Shown here: piece by piece, positions 39,010 to 46,896 of the stretch
Layout of the letters: every line of letters starts with the position of its first letter
Position numbering within the stretch: the first letter of the stretch is position 1
Assembly (NCBI GenBank): GCA_041228345.1
Contig: CP166131.1
Span: 496,001 to 560,000 of the forward strand
Origin: Alphaproteobacteria bacterium LSUCC0396
Lineage (GTDB): Bacteria > Pseudomonadota > Alphaproteobacteria > Puniceispirillales > Puniceispirillaceae
DNA: 64,000 bases
Direction: 5' to 3'
Notes under the pieces: model-generated
What the model saw: only the letters and a program-made list of their open reading frames with translations
Database searches by the model: none
Told to the model about the DNA's origin: nothing
Position numbers and translations under genes: made by a program

Positions 39010-39441
39010 CTATATATGATTGACGATCGCGACGGTTGCCACCGCGCTTGTCATAAAGGCCATAACGGCAACGAATGAACGCGGCGAAAAGCGGGCAAGC
39101 CCACAAATGCCATGCCCTGATGTACAGCCCGATCCAATCGCCGTCCCCAGCCCAACCAGAAACGCCGCAATATAAAATTGCGGGCCAGCGGCAAAGGCCT
39201 GCCAGACAATCGGCGCTTTGATGACTGCCTGCCACGCAATCGGGCCGCCGACAACGCCTAATAAAAATGCTAACCGCCAGGTGCGGTCACCTGATGACGT
39301 GGCACCAAACAGCCCACCAAGAATGCCACTTATGCCCATTACCCGCCCTTGAAATGCCATCAGCAAGAGTGCCGCAAGACCGATAAGACAGCCGCCTAGA
39401 AACGCGCTAAGCGGGGTAAAACTTGCCCATGCAATAGTCAT
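39010..39441 (-). CDS. YeeE/YedE half protein (PmpA type)
   Basis: This 143-residue membrane protein with about four hydrophobic segments has the signature GLGTAIGSGCTSGHGICGLARFS near residue 95, whose cysteines and glycines form the sulfur-handling constriction in YeeE proteins. It is the middle gene of a three-gene operon: MBL hydrolase, this protein, then the DUF6691 half. The uptake or export direction cannot be told from sequence. Confidence 0.9.
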   Translation of the reverse strand: MTIAWASFTPLSAFLGGCLIGLAALLLMAFQGRVMGISGILGGLFGATSSGDRTWRLAFLLGVVGGPIAWQAVIKAPIVWQAFAAGPQFYIAAFLVGLGTAIGSGCTSGHGICGLARFSPRSFVAVMAFMTSAVATVAIVNHI

Positions 39442-39523
39442 TTATTTTCCTTTGGTAACAATATTTTGTCGAAAAAACCCAGCGGAAAACAGTCATCTGG
39501 CACCGCTGAAAACAAGATCAGGA

Positions 39524-40423
39524 TTATTTTCTAGGCTTTAGCCCTGAAATGGGAACTTTCAGATAAACGCCGCCATCAGGCTCGCTTGCTGGCATATGAC
39601 CGGCTCGCATATTCACCTGAATTGACGGCATGATCAGCGTCGGCATGGCAAGAGTCGCGTCGCGTTTTGTGCGCATTGCAACAAAATCTGCCTCGCTGGC
39701 ACCTTTACCAATATGGATGTTTTTTGCACGTTCTTCGGCAACGCTCGTCTGCCATGCCACCGCACGCCCACCGGGGCCATAATCATGGCAAACAAAAATA
39801 CGCGTATCATCGGGAAGCGACAGAATTTTCTGGATCGACCGATAAAGCTGGCCCGCGTCCCCGCCCGGGAAATCGGCGCGTGCGGTGCCGCCATCTGGCA
39901 TGAATAATGTATCCCCGACAAAAGCTGCATCACCAATAACATGGGTCATACACGCCGGCGTGTGGCCGGGCGTATGGATGACATAGGCCGGCATTTCACC
40001 AATCATGTACTGGCTGCCGTCCGTAAACAGCACATCAAACTGGCTTCCATCGCGTTGAAATTCGGTGCCAGCATTGAACATTTTGCCAAACGCTTCCTGC
40101 ACCTCGACAATCTGCTGGGCGATCCCAATTTGCCCGCCGCGTTCCTGCTGGATATAGGGTGCTGCCGATAAATGATCCGCATGGACATGCGTTTCAATCA
40201 GCCATTCAACCGCCAATTGATGTTTTTGAACATAATCGAGAATTGCATCTGCGTGAGCATAGCCAATCGTGCCCGAGGCATAATCAAGATCAAGCACGCT
40301 ATCAATAATCGCACAGGCATTACTATTCGGGTCTTTGGCCACATAGCTGATCGTGTTGCTTGCCGTATGGAAAAACCCTTCTACATGCGGGATGATTTGA
40401 TCTGAATGATTACCAGATGGCAT
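39524..40423 (-). CDS. MBL-fold persulfide-dioxygenase-like hydrolase (Blh type)
   Basis: This 299-residue metallo-beta-lactamase-fold protein has the metal-binding ETHVHADHLSA, the second histidine in IHTPGHTPACM, and DTLFMPDGGTARADFPGGD. FHTASNTISYVAKDPNSN at the N-terminus and the length match the Blh (BigR-linked hydrolase) group related to ETHE1, which oxidises glutathione persulfide to sulfite. It heads the operon with the two YeeE/YedE halves, a set used for sulfide and persulfide detoxification. A BigR-type regulator gene is not present next to it, though an AT-rich palindrome lies just upstream. Confidence 0.9.
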   Translation of the reverse strand: MPSGNHSDQIIPHVEGFFHTASNTISYVAKDPNSNACAIIDSVLDLDYASGTIGYAHADAILDYVQKHQLAVEWLIETHVHADHLSAAPYIQQERGGQIGIAQQIVEVQEAFGKMFNAGTEFQRDGSQFDVLFTDGSQYMIGEMPAYVIHTPGHTPACMTHVIGDAAFVGDTLFMPDGGTARADFPGGDAGQLYRSIQKILSLPDDTRIFVCHDYGPGGRAVAWQTSVAEERAKNIHIGKGASEADFVAMRTKRDATLAMPTLIMPSIQVNMRAGHMPASEPDGGVYLKVPISGLKPRK

Positions 40424-40447
40424 TTTTTAAAGTCTAGCCTCGCCTAA

Positions 40448-40461
40448 ATTATATTTATAAT
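40448..40461. promoter_or_regulatory. AT-rich palindrome upstream of the sulfur operon
   Basis: ATTATA and TATAAT form an inverted repeat with a two-base spacer, 25 bp upstream of the MBL hydrolase start. ArsR-type sulfide sensors (BigR/SqrR) bind AT-rich palindromes in front of such operons. The assignment is only by position and composition, and TATAAT could also be part of a promoter. Confidence 0.35.
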
Positions 40462-40708
40462 CAGTTTATCAGAGATCAAAAAAATTGATATGACCTGCAC
40501 TAATTTCTGCAAAATATATTACAGCAAAATCGGTTAGGCACGCAAAATATTTTCCAGTTGTAATTCATTTGATCGCCTGCCAAACTTTTACACATCCATA
40601 GGGTGTGTGCCGCGACATGGCATGTTCTTTCGTGATCCAGACATGGTTTTGATCCCGCAAAACCGAAGGTTTGGCTTTATTATGAATGCGGGCAAAACGG
40701 ATTTTGAA

Positions 40709-41002
40709 ATGCGCAAAGCTTATTGGATCAGCACCTACCAGAAAGTCATTGATGAAACTAAATTGGCCGCCTACGCAGCGCTGGCGGGGCCCGCAATTAG
40801 CGCTGGCGGTGGACGGTTTCTTGCCCGCGGCACGCCGACAAAGGCCTATGAGGCTGGCCTGCTTGAGCGCACGGTTCTGATCGAGTTTGACTCGCTTGAG
40901 ACAGCCATTGCAACGCATGATGGCGCGGCTTACGGCGCCGCACTTGACGCGCTGGATGGGGGTGCGGTGCGTGAAATCCGTATCATCGAGGCGGCCGAGT
41001 AA
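40709..41002 (+). CDS. DUF1330 family protein, first copy
   Basis: This small protein of about 97 residues in the ferredoxin-like DUF1330 family contains KAYWISTYQKVIDETKLAAY, FLARGTPTKAYEAG, RTVLIEFDSLETAIATHDG and AVREIRIIEA. It aligns along its whole length with the second copy at 41,991, which supports the ATG at 40,709; ATGs at 40,682 and 40,607 are possible. DUF1330 proteins are dimeric alpha-beta barrel-like proteins of unknown activity. It is followed after about 70 bp by a TauD-type dioxygenase. Confidence 0.82.
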   Translation: MRKAYWISTYQKVIDETKLAAYAALAGPAISAGGGRFLARGTPTKAYEAGLLERTVLIEFDSLETAIATHDGAAYGAALDALDGGAVREIRIIEAAE

Positions 41003-41073
41003 CCAGATAATCAAACAATAGTTCCCCTAAAGAATGGGGGCTTGGTCATTTATGAGGTTAATGGAGGCTTGCA

Positions 41074-41946
41074 ATGGATTATGAAATTAAGCCACTGACC
41101 CAAGGATTTGGCGCAGAAATCTTTGGACTCGATCTTGCCACTGGATGCAGTGACAATCTTGCCCAAGATTTAGTCGGCGCGTGGAACGATGCCGGCGGCC
41201 TGATGGTGATCCATGGCCAGACCCTGTCGAGCGAGCAGCATATTGCGCTGTCAAAAAAATTTGGTCCGCTTTTTGGTGACCCGAGCGAAAGCCCTCTGCA
41301 AGACACGGTAAGCCGCTATATTCACCCCGACCATCCGGAAATCTATCGGGTGTCCAATCAGGTTGGCAAAGATGGTGCACCGAAAGGACGCAAAGGGGCT
41401 GGCACCTATTGGCATTCGGATGTGTCATTTCGTGACCGGCCAGCACAGGCGTCGCTGCTGCACGCCAAAACCATTCCACCGGTTGGCGGTGACACAATCT
41501 TTGCCGATCAGGCCGCAGCCTATGAGGCTCTGAGTGATGGCATGAAGGCCATTTTGGCACCGCTTTATGCATGGCATGATTTTGAAATGGCCGCGCGCAC
41601 TCAATATGCCAAGCCGGTGATTGTTGAAAATGATATGGATGGAGGCAATCGGGCGCGTCATCCGCTGGTGCGCACAAAGCCCGAAACTGGCAGCAAGAGC
41701 CTGTTTGTAAATCCGGGGTTCACCTCGCATATCGACGGGCTTGATCCGGCCGAAAGCAACGCCATTCTTAACTTTTTGTATCAGCATTCGATCCAGCCAC
41801 AATTTCTCTATCGGCATCGCTGGACCGAGGGGGACTTGCTCATCTGGGACAACCGGTCGCTGATGCATTATGCCGTGATGGATTATCCTGATGATGAGCC
41901 ACGCTATATGGAACGCTGCACGGTAATCGGCGAGCGGCCGGCCTAG
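41074..41946 (+). CDS. TauD/TfdA-family 2-oxoglutarate-dependent dioxygenase
   Basis: This 290-residue non-heme Fe(II)/2-oxoglutarate dioxygenase shows the iron-binding facial triad as WHSDVSF (HxD) near residue 113 and the distal histidine near SLMHYAVMDY. The 2-oxoglutarate-binding arginine is in the ERCTVIGERP end segment. A GGAGG site sits seven bases before the start. Substrates in the family include taurine, aryloxyalkanoates and other sulfonates or ethers, and the sequence does not decide. It lies between two DUF1330 paralogues on the same strand, forming an apparent three-gene unit. Confidence 0.9.
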   Translation: MDYEIKPLTQGFGAEIFGLDLATGCSDNLAQDLVGAWNDAGGLMVIHGQTLSSEQHIALSKKFGPLFGDPSESPLQDTVSRYIHPDHPEIYRVSNQVGKDGAPKGRKGAGTYWHSDVSFRDRPAQASLLHAKTIPPVGGDTIFADQAAAYEALSDGMKAILAPLYAWHDFEMAARTQYAKPVIVENDMDGGNRARHPLVRTKPETGSKSLFVNPGFTSHIDGLDPAESNAILNFLYQHSIQPQFLYRHRWTEGDLLIWDNRSLMHYAVMDYPDDEPRYMERCTVIGERPA

Positions 41947-41990
41947 CTAGGCCACTAAAATCCATCGCTGTTCCGGTATTTTAAGAGGAA

Positions 41991-42290
41991 ATGTCAATGC
42001 CCAAAGCCTATTGGATCACCACCTATCATAGCATCTCTGACATCAGCAAGGTCGAAGCCTACGCCAAGCTGGCAGGCCCCGCTGTCGAGGCGTGCGGCGG
42101 GCAGTATCTGGCGCGCGGCGTTGCCCAAGCGGTTTATGAAGCCGGCATTGCCGAGCGCACTGTTCTCAGTGTCTTTCCCAGCCTTGAGGCCGCTATCACG
42201 GCACATGACAGCCCCGGCTATGGCGCAGCCCTAGAGGCATTGGGCGATGGCGCGGTGCGTGAAATTCGCATCATCGAGGGGCTTGACTAG
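41991..42290 (+). CDS. DUF1330 family protein, second copy
   Basis: This 99-residue paralogue of the protein at 40,709 shares KAYWI(S/T)TY, FLARG/YLARG, YEAG, ERTVL and GDGAVREIRIIEG. AGAGGAA precedes the start, and a second ATG two codons in is equally possible. It lies 44 bp behind the dioxygenase gene. The two copies have clearly diverged, so this is not a recent duplication. Their dimers or heterodimer may act on the product of the dioxygenase, but that is only suggested by the layout. Confidence 0.82.
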   Translation: MSMPKAYWITTYHSISDISKVEAYAKLAGPAVEACGGQYLARGVAQAVYEAGIAERTVLSVFPSLEAAITAHDSPGYGAALEALGDGAVREIRIIEGLD

Positions 42291-42339
42291 CGCGATAGAT
42301 TTCGCTTTCCCGGGAGGCGCGCCCAAGCCCCGAAAACAA

Positions 42340-42810
42340 TCAGCATGACTGGCCAGCGCCAACCACCAGGGCCGCACATTTCTCGCGGGTTACTGCATCA
42401 ATCGGACAGGGGCGCTGATCATCGCTGGCAACGTTGACATGAACAAAAAACCCCGTTGCCGCCGTTGTATCAGCACCGGCCAGAAACAGCCCGACATCAT
42501 ATGTGATCGAGCTGCTGCCAATGCGGCGGATTGCAATCCCAACATCGACATCATCCGGATAGGCGACTTCAGTGAAGTAATCACAGCCCGATGATGCCAC
42601 CAGAAACAGTGTTTCATCACCGGCAAGTGTTAGAATTCCCGAATCAATCAGGAATTTATTCACCGCGGAGTCAAACAGCTCGTAATAGACCGCATTATTC
42701 ATATGCCCATATTGGTCATTATCACGCCAGCGTGTGGCAAAGCTGGTAAAGTGGCGATAGGCATCACGCCCTTTTGGATGCGGCCGCATGGTCTCTTTGG
42801 TCATCATCAC
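42340..42810 (-). CDS. Acyl-CoA thioesterase, 4HBT hotdog fold
   Basis: This 156-residue cytoplasmic hotdog-fold protein has the 4-hydroxybenzoyl-CoA-thioesterase signature RWRDNDQYGHMNNAVYYELF near residue 27, including the catalytic aspartate, and the central strand SSSITYDVGLFLAG. Family members hydrolyse acyl-CoA esters. It is convergent with the DUF1330 gene, with the dienelactone hydrolase gene upstream on the same strand, so both could belong to acid or aromatic catabolism. The precise substrate is unknown. Confidence 0.88.
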   Translation of the reverse strand: MMMTKETMRPHPKGRDAYRHFTSFATRWRDNDQYGHMNNAVYYELFDSAVNKFLIDSGILTLAGDETLFLVASSGCDYFTEVAYPDDVDVGIAIRRIGSSSITYDVGLFLAGADTTAATGFFVHVNVASDDQRPCPIDAVTREKCAALVVGAGQSC

Positions 42811-42921
42811 CCCTTGGTTAAACTGCTTTTTTACCGGTCGCTATTCAGTTTTATGTTGGCATAACCGCGTCATTATCGCCTGACAAAAATCGCCGGATTA
42901 CGACGGATAAGGACAAGCACA

Positions 42922-43590
42922 TCACGCAAGGTGATTTTCCAGAAACGCCATGCTCCGGTTCCACGCCGTTGCCGCCGCCGCGGCATCATACTGGCCGCGA
43001 TGATCGCAATTAAAGCCATGTCCGGCGTCATAGAAATAGGTTTCACTATTCGGCTGGGCAGCGGCAAAGGCACGCGCGCCCGCTTCGGGAATAGACGCAT
43101 CAAGCAGGCCGAAATGCGCCATTACCGGACAGCTCGCCTCAAGCCCCGCCAATGCCGGCAACTCGCCGCCGTAATAGCTGATCGCCGCAGCAAGGCCGCT
43201 GGCACGATCACAAGCCATTCGCCACGCCAGCGATCCACCCCAGCAAAACCCAACGGCCCCCACCATGCCTGCAGACGCCACAAAATCAATCGCGGCCTTC
43301 ACATCATCTTGGCTATTTGCATCGGCCTGTTCTTTCAGGCGCCGCCCCTCAGCAACGCCATCAGCATTATAAGCCAGCGCGATTGCTGGTCCAATCCGGT
43401 CGAAGAGCGCTGGCGCAATCGCAAGATAGCCCGCCGCGGCAAACCGGTCAGTGACCTCGCGGATATGCGGGTTCACCCCGAAAATTTCCTGAATTACCAC
43501 CACCGCGCCTTTTGGCGTTGCGGCAGGGGTGGCAAGATACGCATCCAGTTGATGCCCGTCTGTTGCGGTTAAAATCACATTATTACCCAT
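42922..43590 (-). CDS. Dienelactone hydrolase family protein
   Basis: This 222-residue alpha/beta hydrolase starts MGNNVILTATDGHQLDAYLA after an AAGAGG site. The nucleophile cysteine lies in VGAVGFCWGGSLAW. The aspartate is in the LLDASIPEAG segment and the histidine in FYDAGHGFNCDHRG, giving the Cys-Asp-His triad of carboxymethylenebutenolidases. VVVIQEIFGVNPHIRE is also typical. It may hydrolyse lactones or similar esters. No other aromatic-ring pathway genes lie beside it. Confidence 0.9.
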   Translation of the reverse strand: MGNNVILTATDGHQLDAYLATPAATPKGAVVVIQEIFGVNPHIREVTDRFAAAGYLAIAPALFDRIGPAIALAYNADGVAEGRRLKEQADANSQDDVKAAIDFVASAGMVGAVGFCWGGSLAWRMACDRASGLAAAISYYGGELPALAGLEASCPVMAHFGLLDASIPEAGARAFAAAQPNSETYFYDAGHGFNCDHRGQYDAAAAATAWNRSMAFLENHLA

Positions 43591-43959
43591 ACTAACCTCT
43601 TTCCTGAACCAGACGCCCACTTACAGACCGCCAAGACACCGCATGATCGCGATGAAAACTGGTCATAGTTTGACCCAGCACCGCGGCAAAGACAATAATA
43701 TTGGACGATAATATTGGGCATCAAAACCCGCCATCGACAGATTTGTCACCGCTTAGGGCTTGAAGCCGGTTTCCTCGCATGAAATAGTGATAAGGCAAGA
43801 AAGCAAAGCAAGAGCATGATCGCAGCAAGGCCATTCTGTAAGGCTATTTTGTGAGGCCATTCTGGCGGCACAGCGATAACAGCCCCTCCTAAACCCTTGT
43901 CAGCCCAAAATGCCCAGCCCATCATATTCAGCCCATTGTATCCAGCCGAGGAGAGTTTT
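43591..43959. other. Intergenic region between divergent genes
   Basis: About 370 bp separate the dienelactone hydrolase start and the aldo/keto reductase start. A minus-strand frame (43746-44021) with one hydrophobic helix exists but overlaps the reductase start and lacks a convincing start context, so I do not call it. A GAGGAGAG ribosome site for the reductase ends the region. No RNA gene is evident. Confidence 0.5.
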
Positions 43960-44964
43960 ATGCAAAAAAGACAATTAGGCAAAACCGGCCCGCATCTATC
44001 CGCCATTGGCATTGGTGCCATGTCTTTTACCGATTTTTACGGCAAAACCTCAGCGGCAGAATCGCATCAGGTGATGACGGCGGCACTGGATTTGGGGGTT
44101 AATCACATTGACACCGCCAATGTCTATGGTGGCGGCCTCAGCGAGACGGTCATCGGCAGTTTTCTGGCAAAGCAGGGGGCGCAAAAGACCAGCCTTTTCC
44201 ATATTGCCACCAAAGCCGGCATCGCCGTCGACAAGGAAAGCGGGCGCCGTTATATCGACAATAGTCCGGCCTATCTTCAGGCCGAGCTTGACGCATCACT
44301 GGCGCGGTTGGGGCTGGATTATGTCGATCTTTATTATATCCACCGGCGCGACGCCGACACCCCGATTGAAGAGGTAACCGAAACGCTGGCGGCGATGGTA
44401 AAGGCCGGCAAGATTGGCGGTTTTGGCTTTTCCGAGATTGCCCCCACATCGCTTTATCGGGCCGCGGCCATTCATGATGTTGCGGCTGTGCAATCGGAAT
44501 ATTCGCTGTCGGTTCGCAGTCCGGAAATGGGGCTGGTGCAGGCGACAGCCGGATTGGGTGTATCGCTGGTCGCCTTTTCGCCGGTTGGCCGGTCTTTGCT
44601 GACCGACAAGCCGCATTCCGCCGACAGCGCCGCGGCCAGCGCATGGCTGAGGACCAATCCGCGTTTTATCGAACCGAACCTTTCCGCCAATATCGAGGCT
44701 ACCGCCGGTTTCCGCAAATTGGCCGCCGAATTTGGCATGAGCGCCGCCGCGCTGGCGATAGCGTGGCTGTTGCATAAGGGCCCGCATATCATCCCGATCC
44801 CGGGCACAAGGTCGGCCGATCACCTTCGCCAGCATTGCGAGGGCGCGGCGAAATCATTGTCTGCCGATGATATGGCGCGGATCGAAACCGTGCTGCCAAT
44901 CGGCTGGGCGCATGGCGACCGCTATTCAGACGGTCAATGGGTTGGCCCCGAAAAATATTGTTAA
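43960..44964 (+). CDS. Aldo/keto reductase
   Basis: This 334-residue cytoplasmic NADPH-dependent (beta/alpha)8 barrel reductase starts MQKRQLGKTGPHLSAIGIGAM after GAGGAGAG. The catalytic aspartate and tyrosine are in HIDTANVYGGG. The lysine is in FHIATKAGI and the histidine in DLYYIHRRD. The NADPH-binding C-terminal end is IIPIPGTRSADHLRQH. It resembles the YhdN/IolS-like group. The substrate is unknown, and it stands alone. Confidence 0.92.
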   Translation: MQKRQLGKTGPHLSAIGIGAMSFTDFYGKTSAAESHQVMTAALDLGVNHIDTANVYGGGLSETVIGSFLAKQGAQKTSLFHIATKAGIAVDKESGRRYIDNSPAYLQAELDASLARLGLDYVDLYYIHRRDADTPIEEVTETLAAMVKAGKIGGFGFSEIAPTSLYRAAAIHDVAAVQSEYSLSVRSPEMGLVQATAGLGVSLVAFSPVGRSLLTDKPHSADSAAASAWLRTNPRFIEPNLSANIEATAGFRKLAAEFGMSAAALAIAWLLHKGPHIIPIPGTRSADHLRQHCEGAAKSLSADDMARIETVLPIGWAHGDRYSDGQWVGPEKYC

Positions 44965-45100
44965 ACAAAATATCATCGCCGCGACCATTTTAACGCATGG
45001 AAAGGGTCACTTCATTGCCCCTTTTTTCTGCTTTTGCTATCATCACCACATGATCACCGGATGATCTGTTCACGCGATCACCTTTCGAAAGGGTTGCCCT

Positions 45101-45586
45101 ATGCCTAGTTTTGACATTGTGAGTAAGATTGACACGACCGCGGTCGATAATGCGCTGGCTGGCGTGACCAAGGAAATGGACGTTCGCTACGATTTCAAAG
45201 GCAGTAAATGTGAAGTTTCGCGCAACGACGAGACCATCCTGATCAAGGCCGATGATGAATTGAAACGCCGTCAGGTTGAGGAATTGATCGTCACCCACCT
45301 CACCCGCAAGGGCGTTGATACCAAGGCGCTGGAATTTGAAAAGCCGGAACAGGCTGGCGGCAATAGCGTTCGCCAGACGGTGCTGGTGCGACAAGGCGTG
45401 CATCGCGAGGTTGCGCAAAAGATCGTCAAGGCGATCAAGGGCGCCAAGCTGAAGACGCAGGCCGCAATTCAGGGCGATGAAATTCGCGTGTCAGGCAAAA
45501 AGCGTGATGATTTGCAGGCCACTATGGCGATGATCAAGGCACTGGATATCGACCTGCCGCTGCAATATGAAAATTTCCGCGATTAG
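45101..45586 (+). CDS. yajQ: YajQ-family nucleotide-binding protein
   Basis: This 161-residue protein of two ferredoxin-like domains starts MPSFDIVSKIDTTAVDNAL and has MDVRYDFKGSKCEV, VHREVAQKIVKAIKGAKLKTQAAIQG and the C-terminal ALDIDLPLQYENFRD. Members bind RNA, nucleotides or cyclic di-GMP. It is the last core-chromosome gene before the first attachment-core repeat at 45,737. A strong GCCGGTT/AACCGGC hairpin follows at 45692-45708. Confidence 0.93.
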   Translation: MPSFDIVSKIDTTAVDNALAGVTKEMDVRYDFKGSKCEVSRNDETILIKADDELKRRQVEELIVTHLTRKGVDTKALEFEKPEQAGGNSVRQTVLVRQGVHREVAQKIVKAIKGAKLKTQAAIQGDEIRVSGKKRDDLQATMAMIKALDIDLPLQYENFRD

Positions 45587-45691
45587 GCAATTTTGACGAT
45601 TAGGCTGAGCGTTAGCGAAATCAGGCCTTTGCCGGTTAACCCCTGCGATCAAATTACACGCAGCAAAAGAAACAAATACCCCACGCCCACC

Positions 45692-45708
45692 GCCGGTTAG
45701 CAACCGGC
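45692..45708. other. Perfect hairpin between yajQ and the island edge
   Basis: GCCGGTT and AACCGGC pair perfectly around an AGC loop, about 105 bp past the yajQ stop and 29 bp before the first attachment core. There is no T run, so it is a weak terminator candidate. Confidence 0.45.
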
Positions 45709-45736
45709 TGGCATTGATCAGCAAATATAGGGGAGA

Positions 45737-45750
45737 TGGTGCGGCCGAGA
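45737..45750 (-). repeat. Attachment core, copy 1 (tRNA 3'-end-like)
   Basis: On the minus strand this reads TCTCGGCCGCACCA, like the acceptor end of a tRNA (probably leucine) including CCA. No tRNA body lies on its 5' side. It is the leftmost of four direct copies and marks the junction with the yajQ side of the chromosome. Confidence 0.7.
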
Positions 45751-45757
45751 AGGGTTA

Positions 45758-45833
45758 GCACCATTTTCCTTCTGAAACCCAAAGAAAATATAGCGATATG
45801 TCCATTTTATGCCCCTAGGTCGTACAAATGGTC
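45758..45833 (+). repeat. Island 1 inverted repeat, left arm
   Basis: This arm is the reverse complement of 48074-48150, with three substitutions and one gap. It begins with GCACC, a partial inverted copy of the core, and ends at the 3' end of the transporter gene. It contains a repeated GTCGTAC/GACCATT element that may be an integrase arm site. Confidence 0.8.
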
Positions 45834-46785
45834 ACGTCCTTAAACTTGTTTTGACCGCAATGGGCTTATTTTTAACTCCCTCACGGAAAAATATATAAAT
45901 CCCACTCAGCGTGATCAAAGTCATACCAACAAACGAAAAGTAGTCTGGGATTTCACCGAACAACCAATAACCATTAACTATCGCAAACACCAATAACACG
46001 TACTCAAACGGTGCAATTACAGGTGGATTTGAAATCCTGTAAGCGCTTGTAAGAAGCAGCATACCGCAGCTTCCGATGCATGCTATGGTCAAGATAGCTA
46101 AAATTGCATTCCAATCAGATATCACCCAAGGCCGCAGCAGATAGGCATAGCTTTTTGAAGTGCCAATATCTGGGCCTATCAGAGAGATTATGATTGAAGC
46201 GACAAGCCCTAGGATGCAACTACCCCAATACAAATGCATCATTTGCTGCCAAACGCTGTCTCTATCACGTGTATATTTAGCTATCATCATTGAGACCGAA
46301 TATGTGAACGCCGAGACAAGCGGCAGCAAAGCGATCATTTCAAATTTGTTTGGGCTAGGTTTCACTATCAGAATAACACCTGCAAAACCGGTCAAAACCG
46401 CCCCTAAACGATGAAAACCAATGTGATTTTTGAACAAAAACTTTGATATTATCGTCACGAATATTGGGCTAAAGAAGAATAGACTAGTAACCTCCGCTAG
46501 CCCCATTTCGCTGAGCGCAAAATAAAAGCAAAGAAACCCAGAGAAAAATAGTATGACCCGGCATAAAGCTAGCTTTGGATAGGATGAAGTAAATAAAATA
46601 GGACGACCCGTTAGCTTCAAAAACGCTATAAGAATTGACCCGCCGATCAGTCCTCTGATTGTCATGATTTGGGGTAGTGAGGCTACATCAGCCAAATGCC
46701 TAACTAGTATGTCCTGAACACTGAATAGTGACATTCCAACCAAAATAAAGAGAATGCCACGCACATCATCGTTCATCGAGATCAT
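45832..46785 (-). CDS. EamA/DMT-family transporter (island 1)
   Basis: This 317-residue inner-membrane protein has ten hydrophobic helices arranged as two EamA repeats (about residues 8-140 and 155-295). Family features include a long first helix GILFILVGMSLFSVQDILV and LGAVLTGFAGVILIVKP closing the first half. The second half ends SFVGMTLITLSGIYIFF. The substrate is unknown; relatives export amino acids, metabolites or drugs. Codon use is AT-rich compared with genes left of 45 kb. It is the only cargo of island 1, and its stop lies inside the left inverted arm. An alternative start is at 46776. Confidence 0.85.
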   Translation of the reverse strand: MISMNDDVRGILFILVGMSLFSVQDILVRHLADVASLPQIMTIRGLIGGSILIAFLKLTGRPILFTSSYPKLALCRVILFFSGFLCFYFALSEMGLAEVTSLFFFSPIFVTIISKFLFKNHIGFHRLGAVLTGFAGVILIVKPSPNKFEMIALLPLVSAFTYSVSMMIAKYTRDRDSVWQQMMHLYWGSCILGLVASIIISLIGPDIGTSKSYAYLLRPWVISDWNAILAILTIACIGSCGMLLLTSAYRISNPPVIAPFEYVLLVFAIVNGYWLFGEIPDYFSFVGMTLITLSGIYIFFREGVKNKPIAVKTSLRT

Positions 46786-46896
46786 CTCATCAGTTAATGA
46801 ACCTCAAGATTGATTTAAAAAGCACGCTTAATCAATAATTTTATCAATAAAAACAGTCGTATAATGAACATTTAGTATCCTTTTTACGTCAAAGAC

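Noticed and set aside
43746-44021. Minus-strand frame with one hydrophobic helix
   Set aside because: It overlaps the well-supported start and ribosome site of the aldo/keto reductase and has no family features.
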